Origin: Shimia sp051201625
GTDB taxonomy: Bacteria; Pseudomonadota; Alphaproteobacteria; Rhodobacterales; Rhodobacteraceae
Assembly (NCBI RefSeq): GCF_051201625.1
Contig: NZ_CP179203.1
Location: 3,844,001-3,908,000, forward strand
Direction of reading: 5' to 3'
Length of the DNA stretch: 64,000 nucleotides
Shown: one piece after another, positions 18,592-27,058 of the stretch
Position numbering within the stretch: position 1 is the stretch's first letter
Layout: the number at the start of each line of letters is the position of its first letter
Program-made: the position numbers and the translations under genes
The notes under the pieces: generated by a model
Databases searched by the model: none
What the model was told of the DNA's origin: nothing
Seen by the model: only the letters and a program-made list of their open reading frames with translations

Positions 18592-19106
18592 TTAGAAATC
18601 TTTCTTTTCGGTTTCTGTTTTGAAAGGACATTCTCAGCAAGTCGCTCAAGCGCCAAACGGAGTTTGGGATCACTGACAGGCGCGGCGACTTGCTCAGCCT
18701 GTGCCAATACATGGGGGTCAGAGGGCCGGTCACATCTTTCCGGCTTCACTCCGAATTGAGCCTGTCCCTCGGAAAAACCAGTAGCCGCCGTTTGGGTAAT
18801 CCGCAAACGCGCGATCGCGTTATATCCATAGGCCGCATTAACCCGCGTCCGAAGTGTTTCTTTTTGCATTTCTAGCATAGGAGCCTGGGCCCCGGTGGTA
18901 AGCACTGTCAGCGTGGCCCCAAATCCTTGATGGCCGTATTTTACGTTGACCGGTTTGCAGATCCGTGCCGTTTCTTCTCCCACGATTTCAGCCCAATGTG
19001 TCAACACTTTGGTCACCGCAAAGCCACGGCTCTCACCCGCCTTCCGAATTCTGTCACGCAATAGCGTAGACGTACGTTTGAAACCTTTAGTCGTGGTGCG
19101 GCGCAT
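18588..19106 (-). CDS. dciA: DUF721/DciA-family protein
   Basis: A 172-residue protein whose N-terminal two thirds match DUF721: basic start RRTTTKGFKRTSTLLRD, then VLTHWAEIVGEETARICKPVNVKYG and ATLTVLTTGAQAPMLEMQKETLRTRVNAAYGYNAIARLRI, a KH-like fold. DUF721 proteins of the DciA type load the replicative helicase DnaB in bacteria lacking DnaC/DnaI. The remaining C-terminal tail is basic (KQKPKRKISK). It is divergent from mutY (87 nt apart) and coupled to the dsbA-like gene, an arrangement I recall from other roseobacters. Confidence 0.82.
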   Translation of the reverse strand: MRRTTTKGFKRTSTLLRDRIRKAGESRGFAVTKVLTHWAEIVGEETARICKPVNVKYGHQGFGATLTVLTTGAQAPMLEMQKETLRTRVNAAYGYNAIARLRITQTAATGFSEGQAQFGVKPERCDRPSDPHVLAQAEQVAAPVSDPKLRLALERLAENVLSKQKPKRKISK

Positions 19107-19193
19107 GTAGTACCTTGCATCCTCATTGTAGACGATATTTTAGTGTGCCTGCTGCGTAAAGCCAGCGCAACCGTTCTCTCGGAGGGATAAAAC

Positions 19194-20246
19194 TTGCGTG
19201 AACACCCAAAGGCTGACGATCTGCTCAATTGGTATGATGTCCATGCACGCAAAATGCTTTGGCGTGTTGGTCCTTTGGAGAGATCTAAAGGCGTAATGCC
19301 AAATCCCTATTTTGTTTGGTTGTCAGAAATCATGCTCCAGCAAACAACCGTTGCGACAGTTACAGATTACTTCGCTCGGTTCACAGCGCGCTGGCCCGAT
19401 ATTCACGCCCTAGCTGCCGCCAATGATGGCGACGTCATGGGCGAGTGGGCCGGTTTGGGTTACTATGCCCGCGCACGCAACTTGCTCAAGTGCGCACGTA
19501 CGATCATTTCAGAGTTTGATGGAGAGTTTCCCAAACACTTAGCTGCGCTGCGCGAATTGCCAGGGATCGGGCCCTACACAGCCGCCGCTATTTCTGCGAT
19601 TGCCTTCGATCAACCAGAAACTGTAGTGGACGGCAATGTTGAACGCGTCGTTTCACGCCTGTTTAATATTCACACACCCTTACCCACTGCCAAGGCAGAA
19701 CTGACACGGCACGCCGCCACCTTAACCCCTTCACACCGCGCCGGGGATTATGCTCAAGCAGTCATGGATCTTGGAGCAACGATTTGTACTCCACGCAATC
19801 CCGCATGTGGCACCTGTCCATGGCGCATTCCTTGTGTAGCTCGACACAACGGCACGGCTTTAAACCTTCCCAAAAAAATTCCAAGGAAACCCAAGCCCAA
19901 CCGTGTGGGCACAGTATATATCGCTCGCCGAGTCGACGGCGCAATGTTGCTGGAACGACGGCCCAACGAAGGATTGCTGGGCGGTATGCTGGGCTGGCCT
20001 GGATCAGACTGGACGACAGTCAAGCCTCCAGAGCACGCTCCACCTATCAGCGCTGAGTGGAAGACCTTACCTACAAACGCACGTCACACCTTCACACATT
20101 TTCACCTTAGCTTAAATGTTCTGACCGCCGTTGTTCCAATGGACCGCATTCCCAACCAAGGCGCGTTTCTAAAACCTGCCGATTTCCGTCCATCGGACCT
20201 GCCAACTGTGATGCGTAAGGCATTTAGTCTCATCAAGTACACCTGA
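19194..20246 (+). CDS. mutY: A/G-specific adenine glycosylase
   Basis: A 350-residue base-excision repair enzyme that removes adenine mispaired with 8-oxoguanine. The helix-hairpin-helix is LRELPGIGPYTAAAISAIAF. The catalytic Asp lies in ETVVDGNVERVVSRLF. The 4Fe-4S cluster ligands follow as C-x6-C-x2-C-x5-C (CTPRNPACGTCPWRIPC). A C-terminal NUDIX-like domain for 8-oxoG recognition begins near residue 235 (RVGTVYIARRVDGAMLLERR). The start is TTG at 19194, chosen because GGAGGG sits at correct spacing. Length is normal. Confidence 0.96.
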   Translation: MREHPKADDLLNWYDVHARKMLWRVGPLERSKGVMPNPYFVWLSEIMLQQTTVATVTDYFARFTARWPDIHALAAANDGDVMGEWAGLGYYARARNLLKCARTIISEFDGEFPKHLAALRELPGIGPYTAAAISAIAFDQPETVVDGNVERVVSRLFNIHTPLPTAKAELTRHAATLTPSHRAGDYAQAVMDLGATICTPRNPACGTCPWRIPCVARHNGTALNLPKKIPRKPKPNRVGTVYIARRVDGAMLLERRPNEGLLGGMLGWPGSDWTTVKPPEHAPPISAEWKTLPTNARHTFTHFHLSLNVLTAVVPMDRIPNQGAFLKPADFRPSDLPTVMRKAFSLIKYT

Positions 20247-20312
20247 ACCTAATTGCTCCAATCGATATCTCACGCCATACTGTGATTTCGCGTACTCAAA
20301 AGGTAACCAGAT

Positions 20313-21446
20313 ATGCTCTCGTCGTCGCAAGTCGCAAAGCTTTCTCACGCTCTGCCATTTTGTATTCCATTTCTGTTGGTCCCACTGATTTGGATTGTCG
20401 CCACTTTGGGGTCTTGGTGGGTACTACTGATCCCCGCTTCGACATGGTACCTGTTTGCTCTGCTTGATGTATTTATTGGTCAAAATTTGGAAAATGCTGA
20501 CCCAGATACAAGCGATGACGATCTATACTGGTACAGGACAGCAACAATGATTTGGCCAGTCGTCCAATTTTTTACGCTCTTCGGTCTCATCTGGTTCGCA
20601 ACACATACGGATCACCTATCGTTTGTTGCCACAATGGGCCTTTTTTTTGGTGTTGGCGTTGTAACTGGCACTGTTGGGATCGTCTTCAGCCATGAACTGA
20701 TGCACCAGCGAAATAACTCCGAACGCTGGCTGGGCGATGCCTTGCTTGCCATGGTGCTGTATTCGCATTTCAGATCGGAGCACCTACTGGTACACCACCG
20801 TTACGTTGGCACACCGCGGGATCCAGTGACAGCCCGCTACAATGAAGGGTTTCATCGGTTCTTTTCACGAGTTTTGATCAACTCACTTAAGTCATCATTT
20901 CAAGCCGAAAAAGATATGCTTTATCGAAAGAAACTACCATGGACAGACCTTACTAATCCCTTTTTACGCTATTGGGCGCTGCAGGCTGGAATGGTATCTC
21001 TGGCGCTGATCGTCGGCGGCTGGCTTGGCCTCTTGTTATTCATCTGGCAAGCGTTTGTTGCGATTTGGCAGTTGGAACTGACTAACTATGTTGAGCATTA
21101 CGGGCTCACCCGAAAACACCTCGGGGGCGGAAAATACGAGTATGTGAAACCGCACCACAGCTGGAATGCCGCGCATCGGGCTTCAAATTGGCTGCTGATC
21201 AACCTGCAACGTCATTCAGATCACCACTATAAACCGGACCGGCGCTTTCCTCTGCTGCAAAACTATTCCGAGGTGGAGGCTCCGCAGCTGCCATATAGCT
21301 ATCCGATAATGACAATTGCTGCGATGATGCCACCACTTTGGCGCCACCTAATGAACCATCGTGTCCGCAAATGGCGGGACATGTACTATCCGGAGATTAC
21401 CAATTGGAAACCTTATGCCGAAGGTAGGACACCGATGCCGCGATAA
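20313..21446 (+). CDS. alkB: Alkane 1-monooxygenase, AlkB type
   Basis: A 377-residue integral-membrane non-haem di-iron hydroxylase for terminal oxidation of medium-chain alkanes. All histidine boxes are present: HELMH at 127-131, EHLLVHH at 156-162, NYVEHYGL at 258-265 and LQRHSDHH at 298-305. About six transmembrane helices flank them, starting with LPFCIPFLLVPLIWIVATLG. The NYxEHYGL box separates true alkane hydroxylases from fatty-acid desaturases. Rubredoxin and rubredoxin reductase, its electron donors, are not nearby. AAAAGG precedes the ATG. It lies 66 nt after mutY and converges on the cyclase gene. Confidence 0.95.
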   Translation: MLSSSQVAKLSHALPFCIPFLLVPLIWIVATLGSWWVLLIPASTWYLFALLDVFIGQNLENADPDTSDDDLYWYRTATMIWPVVQFFTLFGLIWFATHTDHLSFVATMGLFFGVGVVTGTVGIVFSHELMHQRNNSERWLGDALLAMVLYSHFRSEHLLVHHRYVGTPRDPVTARYNEGFHRFFSRVLINSLKSSFQAEKDMLYRKKLPWTDLTNPFLRYWALQAGMVSLALIVGGWLGLLLFIWQAFVAIWQLELTNYVEHYGLTRKHLGGGKYEYVKPHHSWNAAHRASNWLLINLQRHSDHHYKPDRRFPLLQNYSEVEAPQLPYSYPIMTIAAMMPPLWRHLMNHRVRKWRDMYYPEITNWKPYAEGRTPMPR

Positions 21447-21470
21447 GTTTGGTGGCATGTAATCTTCACA

Positions 21471-22877
21471 TCATGCAGTTGCTTGCCCCTTTGGTCGTTC
21501 AAACGCCCAAACTGTTAGGTGCGCATCGATCCCACGAATTTCTTGGTCTGGGAACTGGCGGAGATTCGTGAGGCACGCATGCCCACCCTCATTAAGCACA
21601 TGGTTGCGCATCTCGTCACTGATCACCAGTCGCGCATTTAAACCACGCGTTAGAGCTTCCAATCGCGACGCAATGTTTACAGTGTTGCCAACTACCGCAA
21701 ATTCCATCCTATTAGCACCAATATCTGCCAAAACCGCTGGTCCATAGTGGGCACCAAAACCGACCCGCAGCGGTGGTTGGCCGCGGGAAATTCGACCGTC
21801 ATTCCACTTATCAAGGGCATTCATCATCTCGATCACACACTCAAGCGCATTGCGCGCGTCCTTTGTGGTTGGTTCCGGGGTTCCAAATGTCGCCATCAAC
21901 CCATCACCGAGATATTTATCCAAAGTGCCACCATTTCCAAACACCGCATTTTCCATCAATACGTGGAATTCACGCAGTGTTTCGATCACTTCCTCGGGCC
22001 TTCGTGTTGCCGAGAACTCAGTAAACCCCACAATATCCACAAATAGCACAGCAATATTGTGGGTTTGAATTTTCTTTAACGGTTCGTCATTTGTTGACAA
22101 AGCTTCGACAACATTCGGTGAGAAATAACGTGACAGGTTCGTACGTTCCCTCTCAAGCGCTGCGTTGGAGCGCAGCAACCCATTAAATCGACGTACTGAT
22201 ACAGCGAGGCTCAAGGCCACAATCAGAAAGACTGCAACTTCCTGAATGCGCATTTGAATCTGATAGCTGTTAGGATCCAGTGCAAGCGCCATCTCAGGCT
22301 GACCAGGGAAGGCGCCAATCATGTCTTCACTCAGGCCAGGAATTGGCTCCACCAGCCAAACTGATAATCCCAGTCCAGCCAGCCAGAGTGCTGATGTCCA
22401 CGTACCAATGGCGATCACCGTGCGCCAGGAATATGCCAATGTGCCTCCTGCCAAGATCACAAAGAAATACTGGAAATTATCAAATCGGTACTGCATTGCG
22501 TGCGGCCAGGACAGATCACTCAATGGGTTTGGACCTATGATTCCAATGGTCATTAGGAACAGGTCAAAGAAAATTAATGATACCTCAGCTCGCGATAGGC
22601 CCACCTTCCCAACCCGCCTCATCAACCAGCCGTTCATTATCAGGAGTGCCAAAATACCCTCATAGTAGAGAACCGCAGGCATTGGCACGATAAACAGTAA
22701 TAGTATCCCAATTAAGGTCATCGCCACCCAGCGTACGCGCACTGCCAGTTCAAGGCCTTCGCGTTTGTGCCGCTCCAGCACAGCCTCCGTATATTGATAT
22801 TGCGGACTATTTTTATCCGGGAATTCATCCTGGCGTTGGCTGAAAAATAGTGACCTGATTGGGTTATTCTGGCTCAT
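21471..22877 (-). CDS. Membrane-bound class III adenylate/guanylate cyclase
   Basis: A 468-residue signalling enzyme. About six hydrophobic helices occupy roughly residues 40-240, followed by a short coiled linker and a C-terminal class III cyclase domain. Metal-binding aspartates are in AVLFVDIVGFTEF and KYLGDGLMATFG. The purine-specifying Lys is in DKYLGDG, and the transition-state Asn/Arg are in GNTVNIASRLEAL. The second purine-contact position (usually Asp or Thr) is Ala (FAVVGN), so specificity for ATP or GTP is uncertain. The start at 22877 has GAGG upstream; an ATG 15 nt earlier does not. The sensor signal of the membrane region is unknown. Confidence 0.9.
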   Translation of the reverse strand: MSQNNPIRSLFFSQRQDEFPDKNSPQYQYTEAVLERHKREGLELAVRVRWVAMTLIGILLLFIVPMPAVLYYEGILALLIMNGWLMRRVGKVGLSRAEVSLIFFDLFLMTIGIIGPNPLSDLSWPHAMQYRFDNFQYFFVILAGGTLAYSWRTVIAIGTWTSALWLAGLGLSVWLVEPIPGLSEDMIGAFPGQPEMALALDPNSYQIQMRIQEVAVFLIVALSLAVSVRRFNGLLRSNAALERERTNLSRYFSPNVVEALSTNDEPLKKIQTHNIAVLFVDIVGFTEFSATRRPEEVIETLREFHVLMENAVFGNGGTLDKYLGDGLMATFGTPEPTTKDARNALECVIEMMNALDKWNDGRISRGQPPLRVGFGAHYGPAVLADIGANRMEFAVVGNTVNIASRLEALTRGLNARLVISDEMRNHVLNEGGHACLTNLRQFPDQEIRGIDAHLTVWAFERPKGQATA

Positions 22878-22938
22878 CAAATTTAACCTCATAGATCTTC
22901 AGTATCACTTAGATAGAGGTTCCCAACCGGTAGCAAAA

Positions 22939-22968
22939 CAAAAAAACCCCGCCGACTAGCGGCGGGGT
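22939..22968 (-). terminator. Rho-independent terminator of ccrM
   Basis: A 9-bp stem (ACCCCGCCG / CGGCGGGGT, 22946-22968) with a 5-nt loop is followed on the minus strand by seven T residues. It lies 70 nt beyond the ccrM stop codon and just upstream of the cyclase gene. Confidence 0.93.
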
Positions 22969-23038
22969 GAGTCATGACGCCGAAAATAAGCTCAATCCTC
23001 AGGCGCCAGCGGTATTTTCCAGAGTTGGAACTAAAATA

Positions 23039-24154
23039 TCAGTTGTGACGATCGGTCATTTCCGCTCGAATTTGCTGACGCAAAACATCAATTGGTACTC
23101 GCTTACCGTCCTGCTTGAAACACCAGTAAGTCCAACCGTTACAACTCGGAGCACCTTCAAGGTGCGCACCTACCTGATGTATGGAACCTTTGATATCATC
23201 ACCAATCAGCGTACCGTCTGCCCGCACTTTTGCTTTGTGGCGCTTGTTCATCGAAAACAGTTCTTCGCCCGGTCTCAGCATGCCACGCTCCACAAGCTGC
23301 CCGAACGGGACACGCGGTTCCGCGCGTTTGCTTGCAGAGACCTGAAGCGACTCGCGGTCAAACTTACGGATATCACTCAGGCGTTTTTCGGCTACTTTGC
23401 GATAGGCTGCCTCGCGTTCAACCCCGATGAAGTCACGGCCAAGCATCTTAGCGACAGCACCGGTAGTGCCAGTACCAAAAAACGGATCTAGCACCACATC
23501 ACCGGGATTGGTGGAACCTATCAGCACGCGATGCAAAAGGCTTTCAGGTTTTTGAGTTGGGTGGGCTTTGTCACCCTTCTCGTCTTTCAACCGCTCATGC
23601 CCTGTGCAGATCGGCAGCACCCAATCACTACGCATCTGCACGCCTTCGTTCAGCGCTTTTAGGGCCTCATAATTAAAAGTATATCTTGCACCCTCAGATT
23701 TGGACGCCCAGATCATCGTTTCATGGGCGTTTGTAAACCGCTTACCACGAAAATTGGGCATCGGATTCGACTTACGCCAAACCACGTCGTTCAATATCCA
23801 AAAGCCTTGATTCTGCAATTCAGCACCCATGCGAAATACGTTGTGATAGCTGCCAATCACCCAGATCGCTCCACTTGGCTTCAGGAGACGACGCGCCGCC
23901 TTCAGCCATTCGTGCGTAAACTTATCATATGCAGCAAAGCTGGAAAATTGGTCCCAGTCATTGTCGACCGCATCTACTTTCGAATTGTCTGGGCGATGTA
24001 GGTCACCCTTGAGTTGCAAGTTATATGGTGGATCTGCAAAAATTAGGTCGATCGAATTTTCAGGCAGACTATTCATCATTTTGATGCAGTCACCATTCAG
24101 AATCGTGTTCAGCGGGAGCGCAGATGCGCCCTTCTTTTTGATCGTCGTTTTCAT
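23039..24154 (-). CDS. ccrM: Cell-cycle adenine methyltransferase CcrM (GANTC)
   Basis: A 371-residue beta-class N6-adenine methyltransferase. Catalytic motif IV is FADPPYNLQL and comes before the AdoMet motif I (VVLDPFFGTGTTGAVAKMLG), the order of the beta class. The C-terminal segment of about 85 residues (GMLRPGEELFSMNKR ... NGWTYWCFKQDGKRVPIDVLR) is the extension typical of CcrM rather than restriction-linked enzymes. CcrM methylates GANTC after replication and links gene expression to the cell cycle in alphaproteobacteria. The start at 24154 has GAGG at good spacing. It follows rnhB and ends in a strong terminator. Confidence 0.95.
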   Translation of the reverse strand: MKTTIKKKGASALPLNTILNGDCIKMMNSLPENSIDLIFADPPYNLQLKGDLHRPDNSKVDAVDNDWDQFSSFAAYDKFTHEWLKAARRLLKPSGAIWVIGSYHNVFRMGAELQNQGFWILNDVVWRKSNPMPNFRGKRFTNAHETMIWASKSEGARYTFNYEALKALNEGVQMRSDWVLPICTGHERLKDEKGDKAHPTQKPESLLHRVLIGSTNPGDVVLDPFFGTGTTGAVAKMLGRDFIGVEREAAYRKVAEKRLSDIRKFDRESLQVSASKRAEPRVPFGQLVERGMLRPGEELFSMNKRHKAKVRADGTLIGDDIKGSIHQVGAHLEGAPSCNGWTYWCFKQDGKRVPIDVLRQQIRAEMTDRHN

Positions 24155-24209
24155 TTTTTGCCTCGTTCGCGGCGTCATTTATTCGCGCACGCTTCGTTCG
24201 ACTAACCAT

Positions 24210-24249
24210 GAGTCAAACATGATTCGCCGTCAATTTCTTTTTTTGAATC
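24210..24249. promoter_or_regulatory. Cluster of three GANTC sites upstream of ccrM
   Basis: GAGTC (24210-24214), GATTC (24221-24225) and GAATC (24245-24249) lie within 40 bp, directly upstream of the ccrM start and overlapping the rnhB stop. In Caulobacter the ccrM promoter itself carries GANTC sites and responds to methylation state. The same logic is inferred here. Confidence 0.5.
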
Positions 24250-24880
24250 AATACTTTAGTTTTTTGTCTTGATACAAGATATTGTAGATTGGCTTGAAGG
24301 AACGTCTATGATGTGGGGTAACACCTAGATTTTGCAGGGCTGCTTTGTGGCTTTTTGATGGATATCCGGCATTAGTCTCCCACCCGTAGCCTGGAAACTG
24401 TTGCGCCAAATCCATCATTATCTGGTCACGCGTGACTTTTGCAACGATGGAAGCAGCAGCTATCGACAACGAGCGGGCATCGCCTTTTATAATCGCTTCC
24501 GATGCAATGGCTAGCCCTTGCGGGATCATGTTGCCATCGATCAAAAGGTAATCGGGGCTACAGGACAAACCCTTAACAGCCCGTAACATCGCGAGGTGAC
24601 TAGCTCTCAGGATGTTTATTTCATCAATTTCTTCCACTGTCGCATGCGCCACCGAGACGTCTGCCACTTTGACAATTTCAGAAAACACGACGGCACGCCG
24701 TTTAGCCGTCAGCTTCTTAGAATCATTCAGACCTTCCGGTATGTTAGTTGGGTCTAAAATCACCGCAGATGCAGTCACCGGCCCTGCGAGAGGCCCTCGT
24801 CCAACTTCGTCTACTCCAGCGATAAGTGTTGAGCCATTTCTCAGCGCGCTTAGTTCCAATGAAAAATCTGGCAAACTCAT
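24248..24880 (-). CDS. rnhB: Ribonuclease HII
   Basis: A 210-residue endonuclease that removes ribonucleotides embedded in DNA and RNA-DNA hybrids. The signature VDEVGRGPLAGPVTASAVIL supplies the Asp-Glu metal ligands. Further acidic residues lie in DYLLIDGN and the ARSLSIAAASIVAKVTRD block. The start at 24880 (MSLPDFSLEL) is preferred over the ATG at 24916 because the family begins at this point, although its Shine-Dalgarno is weak. It lies 93 nt upstream of ccrM on the same strand. Confidence 0.94.
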   Translation of the reverse strand: MSLPDFSLELSALRNGSTLIAGVDEVGRGPLAGPVTASAVILDPTNIPEGLNDSKKLTAKRRAVVFSEIVKVADVSVAHATVEEIDEINILRASHLAMLRAVKGLSCSPDYLLIDGNMIPQGLAIASEAIIKGDARSLSIAAASIVAKVTRDQIMMDLAQQFPGYGWETNAGYPSKSHKAALQNLGVTPHHRRSFKPIYNILYQDKKLKY

Positions 24881-25438
24881 TACTAATCTCAAGCACAACG
24901 CGTCACCGCTTTGCAACCATAAATCAGAAAATTAACGGGCAATGCATTCTAATCTTTTATTGCAAGTTTTTCTAAACAAAAGAATTACTCGGACAAACCC
25001 AAAACGCTTTGTAAAACTGTTAATTGGCGAGCTTAAACCAGAAAATGTGGGCCACTGGCTTACCAACACTTCCTCGATGCAGCCTTCCTGACTTTACCTG
25101 GCGACATTGTGCTAACTTTAGTCGAAAAAATGCTGACAAACAGCATTGTAGATGTCGTCAAACGAATTCGAACTGGTTTCAGCCTGTCGCAAAACACGTA
25201 AACCTATCCAGAGAAAAGCTGGCGCCATTCGGTTCGATCGACCGTTTGGTTGCGTTTGAAATTAACACGTAAGTAGAGATGGCAGCAGCGAAAGACATTA
25301 ATTTTATTCAAGTGAATGCCAAAAGCTGGATCTCTAATTATTTGGCAAACGTTGAGGCGGGCGGTGTGCACGACCGCCTGTAGTGTGGCAACCATTATCC
25401 ACGTAGTCATAAAGACAGTGGGAAGGAGTATACTTATT

Positions 25439-25501
25439 GTGAAAAAGCTTATCATAGTTCTGTCCTCAGTCTATTTTCTTCAAGAAGGTGTTATAGACTG
25501 A
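25439..25501 (+). CDS. Possible 20-residue hydrophobic small protein
   Basis: A GTG-initiated ORF reading MKKLIIVLSSVYFLQ... lies 10 nt after an AAGGAG box. The two lysines plus a hydrophobic core resemble a single membrane helix or a stump of a signal peptide. No family is recognised, and chance occurrence is quite possible. Confidence 0.2.
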   Translation: MKKLIIVLSSVYFLQEGVID

Positions 25502-26112
25502 CAGGACTAGGACTTTTGATTTACCGCCAAATGCTTTTGGGTTTCTGACAAAACAGTCATTCGACATCTAGGGTACCAAGCCAGAATGCGAAGTTACGCC
25601 TTGAATTGCCTTCTGATATTTCGTCTCCAGTCAGATGGTAACGTCAATCGAGGCTACCGCATGATCAATGATAATATGTAAGACACTATAAATTTGTTAC
25701 TAACCACAGGAATTTTATTTCCTGAACGTTGTTAAAAATTTTTCTAAACTCAAGTTTTTTGTTTCTTTCATGCGAAGTAATGGGGGGAGCACACAAAAAA
25801 TCTGTTTCGACTGCGACGGCACTAATGGCTTGTAAAACTTAAAAATAAGAAAATACACCAGCGTTTTGATTACGGCACTTTCAGGCTGGTGAGTGCATAA
25901 CTTTTGGGACCTCAGGCCTTCAAAGACTTGTTAAATGGAACCTGCAGGCACAATCTTGTTTCTGGCTCATCGCCACACATTGGTGGCTAGAATGAAACAA
26001 CAATAGTCACTCACCATATCAACATATTTGGACCCACTGGCCGTGATGCCCATGTGAACTTCCCCAACCAATTCTTGAATACCATGACCGCTGTCGTGCA
26101 TTAACAGAGCTG

Positions 26113-26129
26113 TGAAATTTTAAATTTCA
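26113..26129. repeat. Inverted repeat TGAAATTT-T-AAATTTCA
   Basis: Two perfect 8-bp arms with a single central base lie about 185 bp upstream of the glycosyltransferase/lipid A cassette. It is too AT-rich for a terminator and could be an operator. Confidence 0.4.
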
Positions 26130-26314
26130 TTAATGACGCCATTTGGAGCCAATTTTAGGTTTTGTGCTTTAGGCGGATAACTGAAATAATCTCAGCAATT
26201 CGTAAACCAAGTACTTTAAAGTGTGAGACTTGACTGCAAGAGAGTAAAGGGAAAGAAGGGGCATACCCGGCTTTGGACCTGTAAAGACCAAAGACTGCCT
26301 CAATAGGTGCGTCA

Positions 26315-27058
26315 ATGAACAAGCCCAAGATTTCTGTTGTCGTTCCAGCCAAGAACGAAGAGTCCAACCTGCCCATTCTGATAAGCGGGATACTGGACGC
26401 ATTTGCTGCAGCAGATCTTGCGGTGGAGATCATTATTGTCAACGATGGCTCCAATGACGGAACACTTGCGCGACTGCAGAAGTTGCAAAAAGAGGTACCA
26501 ACCCTACGCATCCTTGACCACGTGCGGTCCGGTGGGCAAAGCGCCGCCGTACATTCAGGCGCATGCGCAGCGCGCGGCAAGTATGTCTGTACGCTGGATG
26601 GCGACGGTCAAAACCCTCCATCCGAATTGCCGAAATTAGTTGCGCCGTTTCTCGCAGATAACGCACCGGAAATGCTTGGCTTGGTGGCTGGACAACGCGT
26701 TAAACGTCAAGACACTTTGTCCAAGAAACTTGCCTCGAAAGCTGCAAATGGCATCAGGTCATTCATTCTCAAAGACAAGACACGTGATACCGGCTGTGGC
26801 CTGAAGGCGTTTCGACGGGATGCCTTTATCGAACTACCCTACTTTGATCACATGCATCGATATCTGCCCGCTTTATTTACTATGAACGGCTATGAGGTTG
26901 ACCATGTCGATGTGTCTCATCAAGCGCGTCATTCTGGCCAGTCAAATTATTCGAACCTTCAACGTGGGCTTGTGGGCGCTGTTGATCTGCTTGGAGTGGC
27001 TTGGCTTATTCGACGCCGTAAAAAGGCGCGAGCTACTGAAATCAGTGGAGACCTCTAA
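26315..27058 (+). CDS. GT2 polyprenyl-phosphate glycosyltransferase (DPM/RgtE-like)
   Basis: A 247-residue GT-A fold enzyme. The N-terminal SVVVPAKNEESNLPIL, IIVNDGSNDGTL and the donor-binding CTLDGDGQNPPSEL are the hallmarks of polyprenyl-phosphate sugar synthases. RDTGCGLKAFRRDAF and HRYLPALFTMNGYEV are the dolichyl-phosphate-mannose-synthase-like acceptor blocks. There are no C-terminal transmembrane helices, unlike ArnC/GtrB. It should load a sugar onto undecaprenyl phosphate at the cytoplasmic face, as RgtE does for galacturonate in rhizobia. First gene of a four-gene overlapping operon. Confidence 0.88.
   Translation: MNKPKISVVVPAKNEESNLPILISGILDAFAAADLAVEIIIVNDGSNDGTLARLQKLQKEVPTLRILDHVRSGGQSAAVHSGACAARGKYVCTLDGDGQNPPSELPKLVAPFLADNAPEMLGLVAGQRVKRQDTLSKKLASKAANGIRSFILKDKTRDTGCGLKAFRRDAFIELPYFDHMHRYLPALFTMNGYEVDHVDVSHQARHSGQSNYSNLQRGLVGAVDLLGVAWLIRRRKKARATEISGDL

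Larger units (their letters stand above)
24881..26314. other. 1.4 kb gene-poor, AT-rich stretch
   Basis: No gene of normal size or known family fits in either strand. What can be seen is as follows. There is an open frame without start at 25037-25198 (+) with protein-like composition (FLDAAFLTLPGDIVLTLVEK). A 34-codon ORF at 25279-25383 (+) ends in a GC hairpin (GGCGGT/ACCGCC). A 20-codon ORF at 25439-25501 has a good ribosome site. An 83-codon minus ORF at 25204-25455 has a hydrophobic start and GAGGA upstream. A short minus frame ends near 25970. The palindrome at 26113 completes the list. It may be decayed genes, small RNAs or small proteins. Confidence 0.5.

Noticed and set aside
25394..25402. 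TTATCCACG, close to a DnaA box, in the gene-poor stretch
   Set aside because: A single imperfect site without others nearby and without dnaA/hemE/parAB context; not evidence for an origin.
26155..26580. 141-codon minus-strand ORF spanning the start of the GT2 gene
   Set aside because: Mostly antisense to the GT2 catalytic domain. Cys/Arg/Ser-rich shadow without homologous features.
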